Shown one piece after another: positions 40,735 to 53,180 of a stretch of 64,000 nucleotides of DNA (positions within the stretch are counted from its first letter, which is position 1; every line of letters starts with the position of its first letter). Source of the DNA: Enoplosus armatus (taxonomy: Eukaryota; Chordata; Actinopteri; Centrarchiformes; Enoplosidae). The stretch is taken from positions 18,373,704 through 18,437,703 of the forward strand of contig NC_092188.1 in NCBI RefSeq assembly GCF_043641665.1. The letters are read 5' to 3'. The position numbers were made by a program, and so were the translations under genes. The notes beneath the pieces were generated by a model. It searched no databases. It saw only the letters and a list, made by a program, of their open reading frames with translations, and was not told the DNA's origin.

Positions 40735-42340
40735 AATAGTTTCATAGGAAAAGATAAATGACTGATAAATGAATTGCTCAGTCAGAGAATTATTAGAATT
40801 AGGCTCATGTGAACAGGTAAAGGTATCCTGCTTTTGTTCACAAGTAGAACCATGGAGCAAAGTTTTTACGAGTGGGTGCCCATTTTGTTTGTATCATGCA
40901 TTGCGTGGGAGCATGAGGATGAAGCAACACACATTCCTGCTGTAGAAATATGGCTGCAAGGCAATGAATAAGACTGCTGGAAGGTAAACAAGAATGTTAA
41001 CAATGCACGATTAAAAAAATCGAATAATCTGCCTTGCAAATGTTTTATGAGGAAGGAAAAGCATTCAACACATTTGTTAGACCTAAAGGATACAGACATA
41101 CATACATTAATAAACTGGAATGTTGTAATCAGAAAATCTGTCATTATAACATTTTAGTATCTTATTATAGAAAAAGATACTATAATCAACATCCACAATG
41201 GATGTGATTTGATTTTTAATTATTATGTGAACGATCATAATAACAAAATTGTCACCCTAAAGATTTTATTTTTGAGTTTGTGCTTTAATCATATTTTATG
41301 AATCAAGTATTTGTCTTTACTGCAATATTTAGCTTTGTGTTTCTGGAGCGGGCATGAAGCCAACGTGAGGCAGTACAGAGGTCATCCAAAGTGACATGAC
41401 CACAAGTTGAACACTGCGGGTGCATTGATTTCCAACTATCCAAAAGTCCATTAGGGGCTATTGCTGAAACTCACGAAGTGTATGCATGTGCGAGGTACAG
41501 GATGTCTGTGCTGAGTGTTGCGGGGGCATGCCTGCTTAGATTTAAACTGTTTATGAGTGTGTATTTATACATAAGTTAGCCTCATCTGTTTATGTGCTTG
41601 TGTACATGCATGCAAGTCAACAGTGTACGTGTCTTAATGATGATAAAACAGGACTGAACATTTGTCAATCAATTCAGAGAGTATGGCCACCACAGAGTTC
41701 ACACAAAGGTTACATGTGAGAGTGTATCAGCTCGGGTGTTCTGCTCGGTTCGATTGGTTTTACATGTGAATTCTATTATACAAACCTATAACCTCAACTA
41801 AAAACAATCAAACCAATCACGATTTTCTCACGATTGTCGGTCTTTTCCCTCAAGATATTTTTTAGTGTTTTTTCGATTTGATTATATAAAATGCCAAAAA
41901 CCCTAAATATTTCATACAGTTTTATGTGGCCTGTTTTCAAATGCATCATTGTGCATTTCACCCCACTTTATACAGTAAACTGGTGGCTTTGCTTCTTTCA
42001 GTGAAAAAGAGTATTTAAATAAAAACTTGTAGTATTCCACTATAATATTAAATACCTAGAGGAACTATCCTGGAGTCTAAGTACGGCTCTGACATGTTTG
42101 GTTCTTGATATCTAAATTATGTGTTTATAAGTGTTTCCATTACTTTATCCACTCCCTTTAGTTCAATCTTCCCCTGTTCAGTCAGACTTTTTCCACATTG
42201 CTGCTTGTTGGGATTTATTAGTGCACAAAGTCAGGTTAATGCTGTTATGCTTTTGTTCTTTTTTTGCCTGTCTGCTGAGAGGCCAAATCTCAGAGCTCAC
42301 AAAAACTGGTTGAGACTAGATAACTCACTACTTTTGTACT

Positions 42341-42390
42341 GTGTGTGTGTGTGTGTGTGTGCGTGCGTGTGTGTGTGCGTGGGTGCGTGT
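42341..42390. repeat. Imperfect (TG)n microsatellite
   Basis: TG array with GC interruptions (gtgcgtgcgtg). Confidence 0.9.
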
Positions 42391-43184
42391 TTCTGTCATA
42401 GGCTACATTTTAGGAGCAGAAAATACTCCAGCAATACAGAGCATTAACGTACCTGCTATACCTTGTAAACCTACATGACTACATATGGCATCAGTGTTCT
42501 TTCTCTCTCTTTATGTCTGATTCTGCTTTCCTTGGCTCTCACCCAGTTGCAACCCTTGCTGAGGTAACCTGCTTACTTAGCACTTTGTTCCCAGAGACAT
42601 TTAACTTGAAATGCCATTTAGTGACACTGTGATGCAACGTGTGGCGCAGCAGGTAGTAAAGGACAGATTTAGGCCTGATGACAGTGTAATAGTTCTGACT
42701 CTGCTGTGTCAGTCAGGGTTAATCAGTGATGTTTCTGAGAGAGGAAGGTTTCCATTGACCCAGATAGAGGACAAGATGAAGTGTGGGAAAGATTGGTTAA
42801 GAAAGACCGCAAGTGAGCACTCCTCAACATGCTCAAGCAGAACCCAAAATGGGACTTCCTCTGCACCTGTGGCCTTGCTTCAAGGGAAATTTGAGTGGGT
42901 ACAAGATGAAAGGACGGTTTAACCAAGGAAATGTGCGCAAATTCTTACTACATCCGCTTGAAACCCCCCCCCAAAAAAATCCTTCCTTTGTAGAATTAAA
43001 CTAAAACCTGTTTTAGTAGCTAAAAGGTCAAAATAGGCAGCTGATGTCATTTAATTTACCAATGATTTCATGGAACTGTTAAACGTTGTTTGATTGACAA
43101 TTCCATGACAAACCATATTACTGGACTAATATTACAAAGAAGCCGTTTTTTTAACTCTTATTTTAAGTCATGCTTGCGGCATGG

Positions 43185-43480
43185 CTCTACAGGTGTTTGT
43201 CAGTTGGCCCACCACTGAAAATCTACTATTGGATAGATTGCCATGAAATGAAATACAAATTAATGGTCCCCAGATGATGAATATCAATGACTTTGGTGAT
43301 CCCCTGACTTTTACTCTAGTATTGTTGATCCTTAACAAAAAATACCGCAATTTTTCTGTTAGAAATGTAACTGGGGGCATGTTAGCATGCTGACGTTAGC
43401 ATTTAGCTCAAAGCATTGCAGTACAGCCTCACAGAGCCGCTAACTGTCGCTAACTTGGCTCTTGACTGTTCGTCCTGTAA
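43185..43480. repeat. Interspersed teleost repeat, second copy
   Basis: Contains 'ttggcccaccactgaaaat', 'ggatagattgccatgaaatg', 'aatggtccccagatgatgaa', 'gactttggtgatcccctgac' and then 'ttagcatgctgacgttagc'. It is the better preserved relative of the 1.54 kb fragment. Confidence 0.6.
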
Positions 43481-43787
43481 ATGTGTCCCTAACATAGTTT
43501 GGTGGCAGTGTGTGGTTTATGTTTTTTCATATAGTTAACTTAAGCAAGATAGCAGTGACTGGCTCTCTCATCAAGTGCATAATGCCTGTATGAATATGCA
43601 GACAAGTTACGGTTGTTTCATTTACTATGTTTTATTAGAAATTAATAGAGAACCTTATCTGTCTCCAGGAGCAGTCACAGCTTATAAAACAAGTAATACT
43701 CACCATCGCTGTCATCACCTCTGAGATGGCTGTGGCCTGTATTAAAGAGTATGTTGTACCTTTGTCAAAATTTCAGATTAAGATAAA

Positions 43788-43832
43788 ATAAAATAATCCT
43801 TTATTAATCCCTCGGCGGGGAAATTTGCAAAA
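43788..43832. repeat. Retroposon end fragment (TTTATTAATCCC type)
   Basis: The block 'aatcctttattaatccctcg' followed by 'gcggggaaatttgc' matches a terminal motif frequent in fish retroposon copies. Class not resolved. Confidence 0.45.
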
Positions 43833-45380
43833 CATAAAGAAAGAAAGGTAAGGCAATTATACTGTATTGCACATAGAGAGATGTAGATATTGCACCATTT
43901 CTTATACATTTAGAAATATGTGGATTGTCCATTTCGGTGTGCGTGGTCTACTGGGAATTTAACAGACTCTGGTGGCCTGCAAAAACTCTCTCTCAGCAAA
44001 CTGATCAACTGTCACTTCTGCACTTTAGACCAGAGCGGGCTTTACATAGTAACAGCCAAGGCCAGCATTATGGTCCCTGTCCATTTAGCTGTAGCTGTGC
44101 AGTCTACTATGGACTGCCGTAAAAGTAGACAGGTCTTTCTACGAATAGGTGACCCAGTTGTACAAGGTTGCATCAATTTACATTGTCATATAAAGTTGCT
44201 GTGAATATATAACTTTTTCACATATCGAAGCAACTCTCTTTGTCCGTCAAAGTTACTCACTCAATGCAGCAGAAGCCAAAATCCAACAATCAGTACAATT
44301 AATAAGGCCAGAAGAAAGTTTCTGAAAAAAGAAAAAAAAATCTTTCGGAGGGACTGGTGTGGGTGTGTTTTTTAGTTTTTTTTTATTTGTTTGGAAAAAG
44401 AATAGGAGGGGACTGAAATCTGACAGTCAGTTGCAAATCACTCCTCCTAAATAAGAAAGTTAGAACAATAAGTAGTTAAGTGGTGTTTTGTTTGTTTGTT
44501 TGTGTATAAATATCATAAATAATGCAAATGTACTGTACATATGTGCATGTCATAGGTGTTTGGGGTCTATGATCGGAGCAGCGCCGTGACCCATTTTAAC
44601 TGTGACTCACAGCTTTAGAAACTTCGTAAATGAATCATCCCCAGGACTGCAGGTCTCTGTGTGGAAGATAAAAAGACCCACACAATCTGCATGCTAAGAA
44701 TAGTTTAAATTTGTTATTTATCCAGTAAGACATGTGACCTGTGCCAAACAAAGTTCATTCATCCGAATTTTATTTTACACTTGAGGTTAAAAGTCAGTGT
44801 TGTCAGTGTCCTGCCACCTCTGCCTGTTCTGCTGTCATCTCACGTGTGTCGCGTTAACGATGCTGACATGATTTCTGTCCAAATTAAAGATCAGTGGCAG
44901 TAACCCGTTTCTGCTCTACACACAAAGACGATGCTGGCAGGCTGCAGTGTTGGTTCTCAGTTTAAAGTCATACATGTTTGAGAGGTACAGCATGTTTGTG
45001 TAAAGCCAACTAAGAGACATTTACAGAGGCTCAACAGTGTGGTCGCATCATTGCTTATCTATACAGAAGTCCTCTTGCATTGCAAAGTTCAGCCTTTCAG
45101 ATTGAAATTGGATCTATTTCAATCTATTTCAGCAGAACTGACAATTAAGACATAAAATTAAACCAAAATGTTGTGCTGCAAGTTGTGCAAGACAAGAGTA
45201 CAGACGTTTCTACGTGCAGAATCCGACATTGACTTAAACTGTTAATATTCTACCAAGCACATCTGAGATTGAAAAGATTAGCTGACGTGGCACTCCACGT
45301 GGTTTTGGGGACACTGTTATTAGCCCAAAATACATGATAAACACTGTATATTTCAGTCTCTCTTTAACTGAATATTTCAC

Positions 45381-45404
45381 TTTTGATGTTGATCAACATC
45401 AAAA
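45381..45404. repeat. Perfect 24-bp palindrome
   Basis: TTTTGATGTTGA is immediately followed by its exact reverse complement TCAACATCAAAA, with no spacer. Confidence 0.97.
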
Positions 45405-48400
45405 TAATGCTGGATTTCACGTCAGTAAATTCACTTGAAAGGGCAGCTCCAGCAATTTTACAAATATACAATAAATTGTTGTATAATCTTTTTTTGTCTT
45501 TACAGATATAGAAACAGATATATTAATAGTAACAGTTAACTCCTAGGAATGAGGCACATTTATCCATGGACTCAGTGTGTACAAAAGCAGTTTTCCAGTG
45601 GAAGAGAGATAACTGACCAACACATTCAGGGTGTATCAACAAGTTTGGTAATGTGATTACTTAACCTGAACTGTGATGTTGTCTGCGCTGCTGTTAAGAT
45701 TTTAAGATATGCTTTTAACTAAAGCACTGCATTTTAATGAGTAAATAAACAAATAAATAAAATGCATATAAAATGCGCACACAATGAGTTTAATGAATAA
45801 ACATAACCATCAAACTGTGTTCAATCATATAGATTTTATATATGTATCACAAAATGATTCACTGCTTGAGGGTTTTCTTAGTAGTTCCACACATAAACAT
45901 CTGAAGGACAGTGACATATGGGTCTCTCTAAGTTTAGGATATTGCCACAGAGTTTCAGGACGTATTTCAATCTGTTTCCCTAGGTTAAAAAAAAGATACT
46001 AAGTGTTTTGCAACAGCCAATCCCGTATGAGGAGTATATCCTGATGATGATGATGATGATGATGAACACTTTGAAGGGAAAGGTACAGGTTTAAGTTAGG
46101 CTGGGGGAGATAAAACGAAAGCGATATCCACCAGCGATAGACACAATACCAATAAGAAACTAACACTGTACCACACACATACACACACACACATCACACA
46201 CACACACACTCTCACACACCTTGTTTAAAGTGGCTCCTTTCATATCTTCGACACCCATATGCCCTCTACGGTTTTATCCCCATTATGAAGCAGCTCAGCT
46301 CAGATGCAAGTTGGTCCTTAGACAGAAGAGACAGAAAAAACACCTGCAGTGCAAATCACTTATGTGACCGAGAGCAAGAAGACAAAATGTGAAAAAAAAA
46401 AAACAGCAAATTTAAAACTTAGAAACAATGAAGCATTTGTGAAATTGGAGAAGACAGAGTACACCTCCCATCACCACCTTGCTTCATGCTGTGGAGGTAT
46501 ATGACCTCCAAGAAGACGTCAAGTCCGTAAAACCCAGCTCCTGCAGAGAGCCAAAACTGCTGCGTGAAAAGTATCAATAGACACTGTGGTTTCTGTTGTA
46601 TTGTTATGTCTTTTTGAAGTGATGTGTCAAAATAAAATGGTGGAATCAAACTTTTTTAATTTAATTCCTGCGGCAAACGTTGTAATCTAGATTTAGACCC
46701 CAAAGCAGGCAATTTGAAGTTTAAGTAAAAAGACAGTTTACGTTTGACAGGCTTAAAGCTGATATCATACAAACAACTCCACTGCAGCAAGGCACCAGCA
46801 ACTAGTGAGGAACAACAGCAAAAAATACTGTTAGCTTGGACGATGTGACAAACTGCAGGGCAACACTGCTCTCTACTGTAGTATACACTGCATACTGCAT
46901 GGCTCATTAATGGATCTTCAGAAGCTCAATGAAGGCATCTACTGGTGAAGGGGGGTATGACAGGACACAGTGAGTGAAGTAGAATACCATTTACCTTTCA
47001 TCGTTCTTTCAAATGAAACAGGTTAGCTGGTTGCAGCCAAGTGCTCTATAATGACGGATACATGCCGTGCAGGTGATCATTCCAGGTGCAAACTATTTGG
47101 TGTTAAGAAGTGTTTCCAAAATGCTAACATAACTGTAAAGATTGTGTCACACTTTGAATAAAGGTTTTCTCAGATTTTATCACTACCTGACATCAAATAA
47201 ATCAGAGCAGCATTTGGGGTCACTACGTTTCAACCGTGCTTGTCGGATGGTCGACCAGCTTCTGAAGTTCACAATATGGAAGGTGTGTTCAGGGGATTGT
47301 TGTAACAAGCAATTTACTGAGTTAGCAAAACATCTTAGCCTGGTAAAACCTGAAACCACACCTTTCCAGACTGTCCTCAGCAAAGTCATCTAGATAACAT
47401 TTCAGCAATAAGCCCCACTGCTTTTTCTTAATAAATAAACTGAGCTAAGTGAACAGCATTTTCACTACCCAGTCATCTGTGTCATCAACATCGGGCATCG
47501 TTCATCTGACATTTAAATCCTACCTTCATCACTCACCTCCAACAAAATGGCATTTGTTGTGACAGACCACACGCCAGCCACAGTCCTTGGCACTGAGACG
47601 AATCTTGTCCTGTCATTTCATCACCTTCTTTCTGTACAAAAAATATGACAGAGGTTTGTAGTAATTATCTGGAATTAGCGTTTTTTAAACAACACGAAGG
47701 AGTGGTATGTGGCAATTCCCTTATTTCTGATTGATATGTTGTCTGTTGACACTGATACTAACTTGACACACAAAACAGTGGTGAGCTCCCTACCTCTAGG
47801 GGGTGCAGCCCTTTGACACCCACCCATGCGAGAGCTCAGTGTCGACTGAAACTGAAGGAAGTGACAGAAAAAGAGAAATCATCACCAGTGAAAGAAAAGT
47901 GGAGAATGCTGTAATCAAATGTAGCACTCTTGTAAAGTTTAAACTATTATTGTAAGCCTTTGAGGTCATTGTTTGGTTTCAAGTCATTTTTATTCACAAC
48001 AACAACAGATAAGATAGATTTAATTGCATAGGAACCTGCATTCATTTCTAAACTGACTCACAGGCCGGTTGAGACACAAATAACCATTAGAGTAGACAAC
48101 AAGTACTTTGTCAAGTATAAATACTTTGTTGTTTTTAATCCGCATTATGTCACCTCTGCTGGGAGGGGAAGTACACTACTAGATGTACACAAGATGTTTA
48201 CAAGATATAATCATAATTTATTTCTGGTATGACAAGTTTCACTGTATTGTTATAAACATACAAATCTCTGACGGCAGACAGATGAGAACTACATTGGACA
48301 AAAATGTAAGACAAAAACAGAATAATAATAATAAAATATACAACAAATAAATTAATATTATCATTACTAACACCATTACCGGAACTATCATTCTAAAAGA

Positions 48401-50296
48401 AAACACATGTCATACTGCCATGCCATATCCACAAAGGGTTATAATGAGTGTATAATGGTAGATGTTATAAAAAGATTCAGAGCCAGTCATACTACTATTT
48501 CCCAACAGTGTGTAGAGCTTTAGACACATCACTGTCATTAAGGTCTGATGGTAGTGATTTAACAGATGCCCGAGCTATACTCCTTCAGGCAGTTTGTTCA
48601 GTGTTTGCAGGCCCGCATGGCAAAAGCCTTTTAAAATATTTGAGATGTAGCTAGATGGCAAACCAAATTTCTGTTACGCACAACTGTCATGGCCTATGTG
48701 CAAATGGACAATGCATACGTCGAGACAATGGTTTTGTCAAACTGGTTTCCCCCAAAGATGAAAAGGCCCACAAAGACGTCTGTATGCCACATAAAAAAAC
48801 ATAACCATCGGAGACTCTAAGTTTATTTCATTTTTCCCTCCTCAGCCGTGTGATAGGACCTCTTTGTGACTTTTAACCAAAGAAGAACATCAGCTGATAA
48901 AGAAATGATGGATGAATTTCTTTTTAGTCAGCCTTCTCCTTGGACCATTTCTAAAATGGTTTTTGAACTGTTCCTTCCCCTCTTTCCTGCTGGTGCACTT
49001 TGTGACCAACAGAGTGTGTTTCACGGTTGGTTTCATGACAGCAGGCTGGCCACTTCTGTGAGTCCACTCGTCAACTTTGCAGCGTCTGGCAGTGAGCTGA
49101 TATTAATTAACAGACGGTTTGGCACTGTTTCACTCTTGTGGTTAGTGTTGCTTAGTGTTGGAATCAGTGGGGTGTGTTGATCTCCGGAAACCCAACCTCA
49201 AGACTTCCAGCATTCTCTCATGTCTGAGGTCAGGTATGTTTACAGTCATGCACTATTTCCTTGTTTTGGTCAATTGCACATCAGTATGGACAAAAATACC
49301 AGATGAAGGTAGGTAGGGTGTTATTTAATTATGCCATAGAGACGCAATGAAAAACACACTTTTATAACGCAAAACAAATGAATAAAATAAATCTGAAAAA
49401 TCACCACTCGATTTTAGACAGTAAGACTGACCTTTGTTGACCTTACAGATGCCTTTTTGTAGATTTAATTCTTTTCTGATGGGCTCACAAAGAAGTTTAG
49501 TGTGGTAGAAATATATTATTGATTTATCATAAAACATTATGATTCGGGCCAGTATGTTTTTACATAGTAATACATTGCCATTGATGTATCATTCTTTACA
49601 GTTCATTCATTGCTTGTTGTTGCAAGGCCAAGTCGAAAGGCAGGAAGATTTGTTGAGAAATTTCTCCACACCAGTATTAAGCGTGCGTGATGATACTTTA
49701 CATTATTTTATAGGAATGGCTATTCCAGCAGAACCAGTTGAAACAATGCCATGGAACTTCACACTCATGTAATTTCCTGGTTTTGTGACACTGAAAAAAG
49801 TCACATGTTGAGGGCATGTCTCAACGTATCAACTCAGGAGAAGTCTTGAGTGAATTCTATTATTTGTCAATTACTTCCTGGTTTGACAAACATTAAAATT
49901 AATTTGAATTGAATTTATTTAAATGAAATGACATGAAGGATTGTGTCATACATTAGTGAAAGGTCATTTAAAAGCATGTTTCTGACAGAAACTCTACGTT
50001 TTGACATTCCAGCCTTTAACTTTACTTTTAAATGGCTTTGAATATATTGGAGACCATTTTGTGGAGAAAAAAAACAGATTTGCCTTTTCTGACACACCTT
50101 TGGGTTTGGATCCAGATCCAGCTATTCACGGGTTTGTTTATCCAATAATAATGCAGAACCAGAACTGTGATAAACAAAAGACATCTGTAATTCTGTTGTC
50201 TTAATATTTTTTGTTTGTTTTTATAAAATTTTATTTTTGCAGGGAAGTCCCGGCACATGAGTCGGCACCAACAAAGAAATTCTGTTTACAAAACAG

Positions 50297-50603
50297 TCTC
50301 ACCTCGAGGTCCATTTATTAGCTATTCTTGAGCTTTCAATCATATCACATGATCTTTATCTGCAGATAGAGTTAACTCAGTTTAAGGTCTTCTTGTCCAT
50401 GCTGTTTCCAAGGTTGGGAATGAACTTTGAAACTTCACTTTCAAGCTAACATGGACGAGAAGTCCATGTTCAAGTGCTCATACAAAATGGAAATTCTAAC
50501 ATCTACATTTCCATGACAATTGGGAAAACTCTATCTGCTAATGAAGATCATGTGATATGATCAAAAGCTCCGGAATAGCTACTAAATGGACCTTGAGGTG
50601 AGA
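50297..50603. mobile_element. Foldback/MITE element with 77-bp inverted ends
   Basis: The left end 50297-50373 and right end 50527-50603 are inverted copies with about nine mismatches in 77 (both begin TCTCACCTC on their own strand). A second inverted pair (TCTTGTCCATG and CATGGACGAGA) lies inside. The interior is noncoding. It sits about 350 bp upstream of the zg16-like TATA box. Confidence 0.8.
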
Positions 50604-50953
50604 TTGCCTTGCCAACTACTTTTCCAAGGTCAATGAACTTTGAAATTCTCTTTTAGTGACTGAAACTGAATCATTCAATCAACCAATGGGGTAGTAAATT
50701 ATGAGACCCAGATTAATGAAAGATGGAGTACGAACTGGATGAAGGCAGTGAAGCACAAATGCAGTAGATCCAGTATGAGTGTGGTGCAAAATTTGTTGCT
50801 GAAGTTAGTGACAATGATTTTCTCTTCCTGGTTCAATTTCGAATTCCCAGAGCCGCTTGTTAGCTAAATAAAAACAGGTGTGCTATTGTTTAGCTGTTGG
50901 AGGCTGTCAAGTAGGAATGTTAGGGTGTGTGTGGTGGAGGAGGGAGGTATACA

Positions 50954-50960
50954 TATATAA
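50954..50960 (+). promoter_or_regulatory. TATA box and noncoding first exon of the zg16-like gene
   Basis: TATATAA at 50954-50960. A short noncoding exon starting near 50985 would end at 51012 before GTGAGT, and splice to the AG at 51294-51295. The second exon then carries 30 nt of 5' UTR before the ATG at 51326. Confidence 0.7.
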
Positions 50961-51325
50961 GTGCCAGTGTCACAGTGTCAGCTCAGGACGCAAGCTACTT
51001 TCAGGAGGTCAGGTGAGTTTGACCATCTGTGTCTCCAGGTTTTAACTATGTGGGTCGTAACTTACAATGGACCAACTTTAATAGCATATTACTGTGGCTA
51101 CGTGCACTGATTATTTCAATTCTAATAATTTTATTATTATTTACACTGACTTTAGATCATGTAGAGATTGTTGAGTTACTGCTTCTAAAAACAAATGTCA
51201 GATTGGTTTGGTGTCTAAAGAAATGTATGAAGCTGTTGGTAATTATATGATGATGATGATGATGATGATGTTTAATGAATTGGTTTCTGATCCAGTGTTG
51301 TCTCTGGACGCCTTCACACACCAGA

Positions 51326-53180
51326 ATGTTTGCCTTCCTGTTCTTTGCCGTGCTCTGCGCCAGCTGCCTCGCTAAACGTAAGAAGTTAACCCATCTTGTT
51401 GAGTTCTTCTTACACAAACATTTATCTTCGAATATGATTTTTGGATATAAATGATCATAAGTCAAGTTGAGTCAAGAAGCAGTAGCTAACTCTTGTCCTT
51501 CACATAATAATTATTTTTCCCCTCTCCAGCTGCCTTGGTGCACTACTCCTATTCTCGTGCTGTTGGAGGTGGTAGCGGCACTTCCTTTTCCACAGAAGGT
51601 CAGGGAAGGATCACAGCAGTCAGGGTCTGGGAGACATCCAACTCTTACATCACTGGGTCAGTCTCTGCTTCTTTGTGTCCAGGTGTGACTGTATGGAAAT
51701 TATTAGGGGGGAGAGGGGGTCAAAAAAGGGGGAGCGTTATTTATTTTTTTGTTTTAGCTGAATGGAGGGTGGTTTTCAGAAGCAGGCATGGGTCATTTAC
51801 TATTTTCTTACCCAAGATTTATATTTTATTTCAGAATTCCCTTGAGCTGCACAGAGCCAGTAGCCAGTGCGTTCAGTCACTAACGGTGGTAATAACTGTT
51901 CAGTTAGTAGCTCTTGGTTCATAAAAAGGGTGGCTGGAACATTTGATAAATACACTATTCTATGTTCCTTATATTACCTAATATGCAATTTGGTGGATAT
52001 TGAAACTGAAAATGATTGTTCCATTAACAAGTTTAAAATTTAAAATTTTCAATTCTTTATGCACCTTAAATTTCTATGATTAAATGAGTTGTACCAATTC
52101 AACGCTGTTATATTTTGAGATGTTAGTGGATAGGGTATTTTCTAACTCAAAAGGAGGGTCTATTGAAAGTTTTAATAAATCTGGGGTTCAACCAACCTCC
52201 AGATGGTGTTTATCACTACCGCTTTCTTTGCATTTTCTCTATTGTCTACTTGTTCTTGAACAATTCAGCTATATTATAACTGTGCCTTATGTTTTCCATC
52301 TTTCATTTACTGCCCTCATGTCTTCTTTCATACACCATATTTGGTGTTTAACAGTGTGTTTCCTCTCTCCTGTGTCTGTCCTCGCAGTCTCCAACTGCGG
52401 TACGATTACCTTTGGTCTCCAAAGATTGGTCGCAGTTACGGCACTACGCAAGAGCTGAACCTGTTTGAAGGAGAAGTCATTGTTCAGGTCAGACATTTCA
52501 TTGATACTGAAATATTAGTTTGGTGTTGTTCCAGGTCTGATAAGACCCTGGTGCCTCAGAAAAGATAATACAATGTAATTTATTTCACTAATAATTGAAA
52601 CCATCTAAATGTAATATTTATTGACATATAGAAATTTAATGGATATATTTTCTAGTTATATACAAATATTTTATTATACAAGTACAAGAAATAGTAGTAG
52701 TAGCATTTTTCCTTTAAATGTACTGTACTTTGTATTACACTATATTCATCTATCATTATGTATGAAATGCATAAGTGATTTACTTATTAAGGACTAACCA
52801 CATGTAACAACTGTGTAAATGTGCTCTCACTGTCATGTTTCAGGTCTCTGGTAAATACCACACCAACTTCATCTATCAGCTGATATTTGCGACCTCCATG
52901 GGGCGCTCTCTGATCGTCGGCCAGCCAACACGGGTCTTTATATTACCATTACCTTTTTCTATTTGTTACAATTATCAGCACTTATACTCATGGTGATGTA
53001 TTAACATTTGTTGCTTGGTTACAGAACTCCTTTAACTTCTACCCAATCCACAAGGACGCAGAGCTCAGAATGCTGAGTGGCCGCGCCACCACTAGTGGGA
53101 TTACTTCACTGGCAGCTCACTGGGGAGTGGTCTTCATGGAGGAAGGCAACAGCACCGACATTAGCATGACGAATCACTGA
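51326..53180 (+). CDS. zg16: Zymogen granule protein 16 (ZG16)-like jacalin lectin
   Basis: A small secreted lectin; mammalian ZG16 is found in pancreatic zymogen granules and gut mucus. Coding exons 51326-51377, 51530-51656, 52388-52487, 52844-52933 and 53025-53180 total 525 nt, so 174 aa, with every junction in phase. Residues 1-17 (MFAFLFFAVLCASCLAK) form a signal peptide. The rest is one jacalin-type beta-prism domain: the Gly-rich loop AVGGGSGTSFS at 28-38, GRITAVRVWE, GLQLRYDYLWS, ELNLFEGEVIVQVSGKY and LRMLSGRATTSGITSLAAHW. The loop that carries the sugar-binding Asp in mammalian ZG16 (G-x-x-x-D) reads AAHWG here, so Gly157 replaces the Asp. N165-S-T is a possible N-glycosylation site. 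Symbol given by family; exact orthology among fish zg16 paralogues is not resolved. Confidence 0.93.

Larger units (their letters stand above)
34085..50940. other. Repeat-rich spacer between ncoa7 and the zg16-like gene
   Basis: No gene can be proved here. It holds a MITE-like repeat (34.8-35.4 kb), (AC)n arrays (37.58, 37.79 kb), a nest of transposable elements (38.58-40.73 kb), a dispersed repeat (43.19-43.48 kb), a retroposon tail (43.79 kb), a 24-bp palindrome (45.38 kb) and a foldback element (50.30-50.60 kb). A few minus-strand exon-like stretches (44.26, 46.91, 47.54 kb) are discussed under findings. The 40.74-43.1 and 48-50.2 kb parts show nothing I can name. Confidence 0.5.

Noticed and set aside
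42611..42922. 103-codon plus-strand open frame in the spacer
   Set aside because: No recognisable domain, no splice or promoter context, and an opposite-strand frame overlaps it.
47142..47393. 83-codon plus-strand open frame
   Set aside because: It has no recognised domain, and an open frame on the other strand covers the same bases. I could not support it as a gene.
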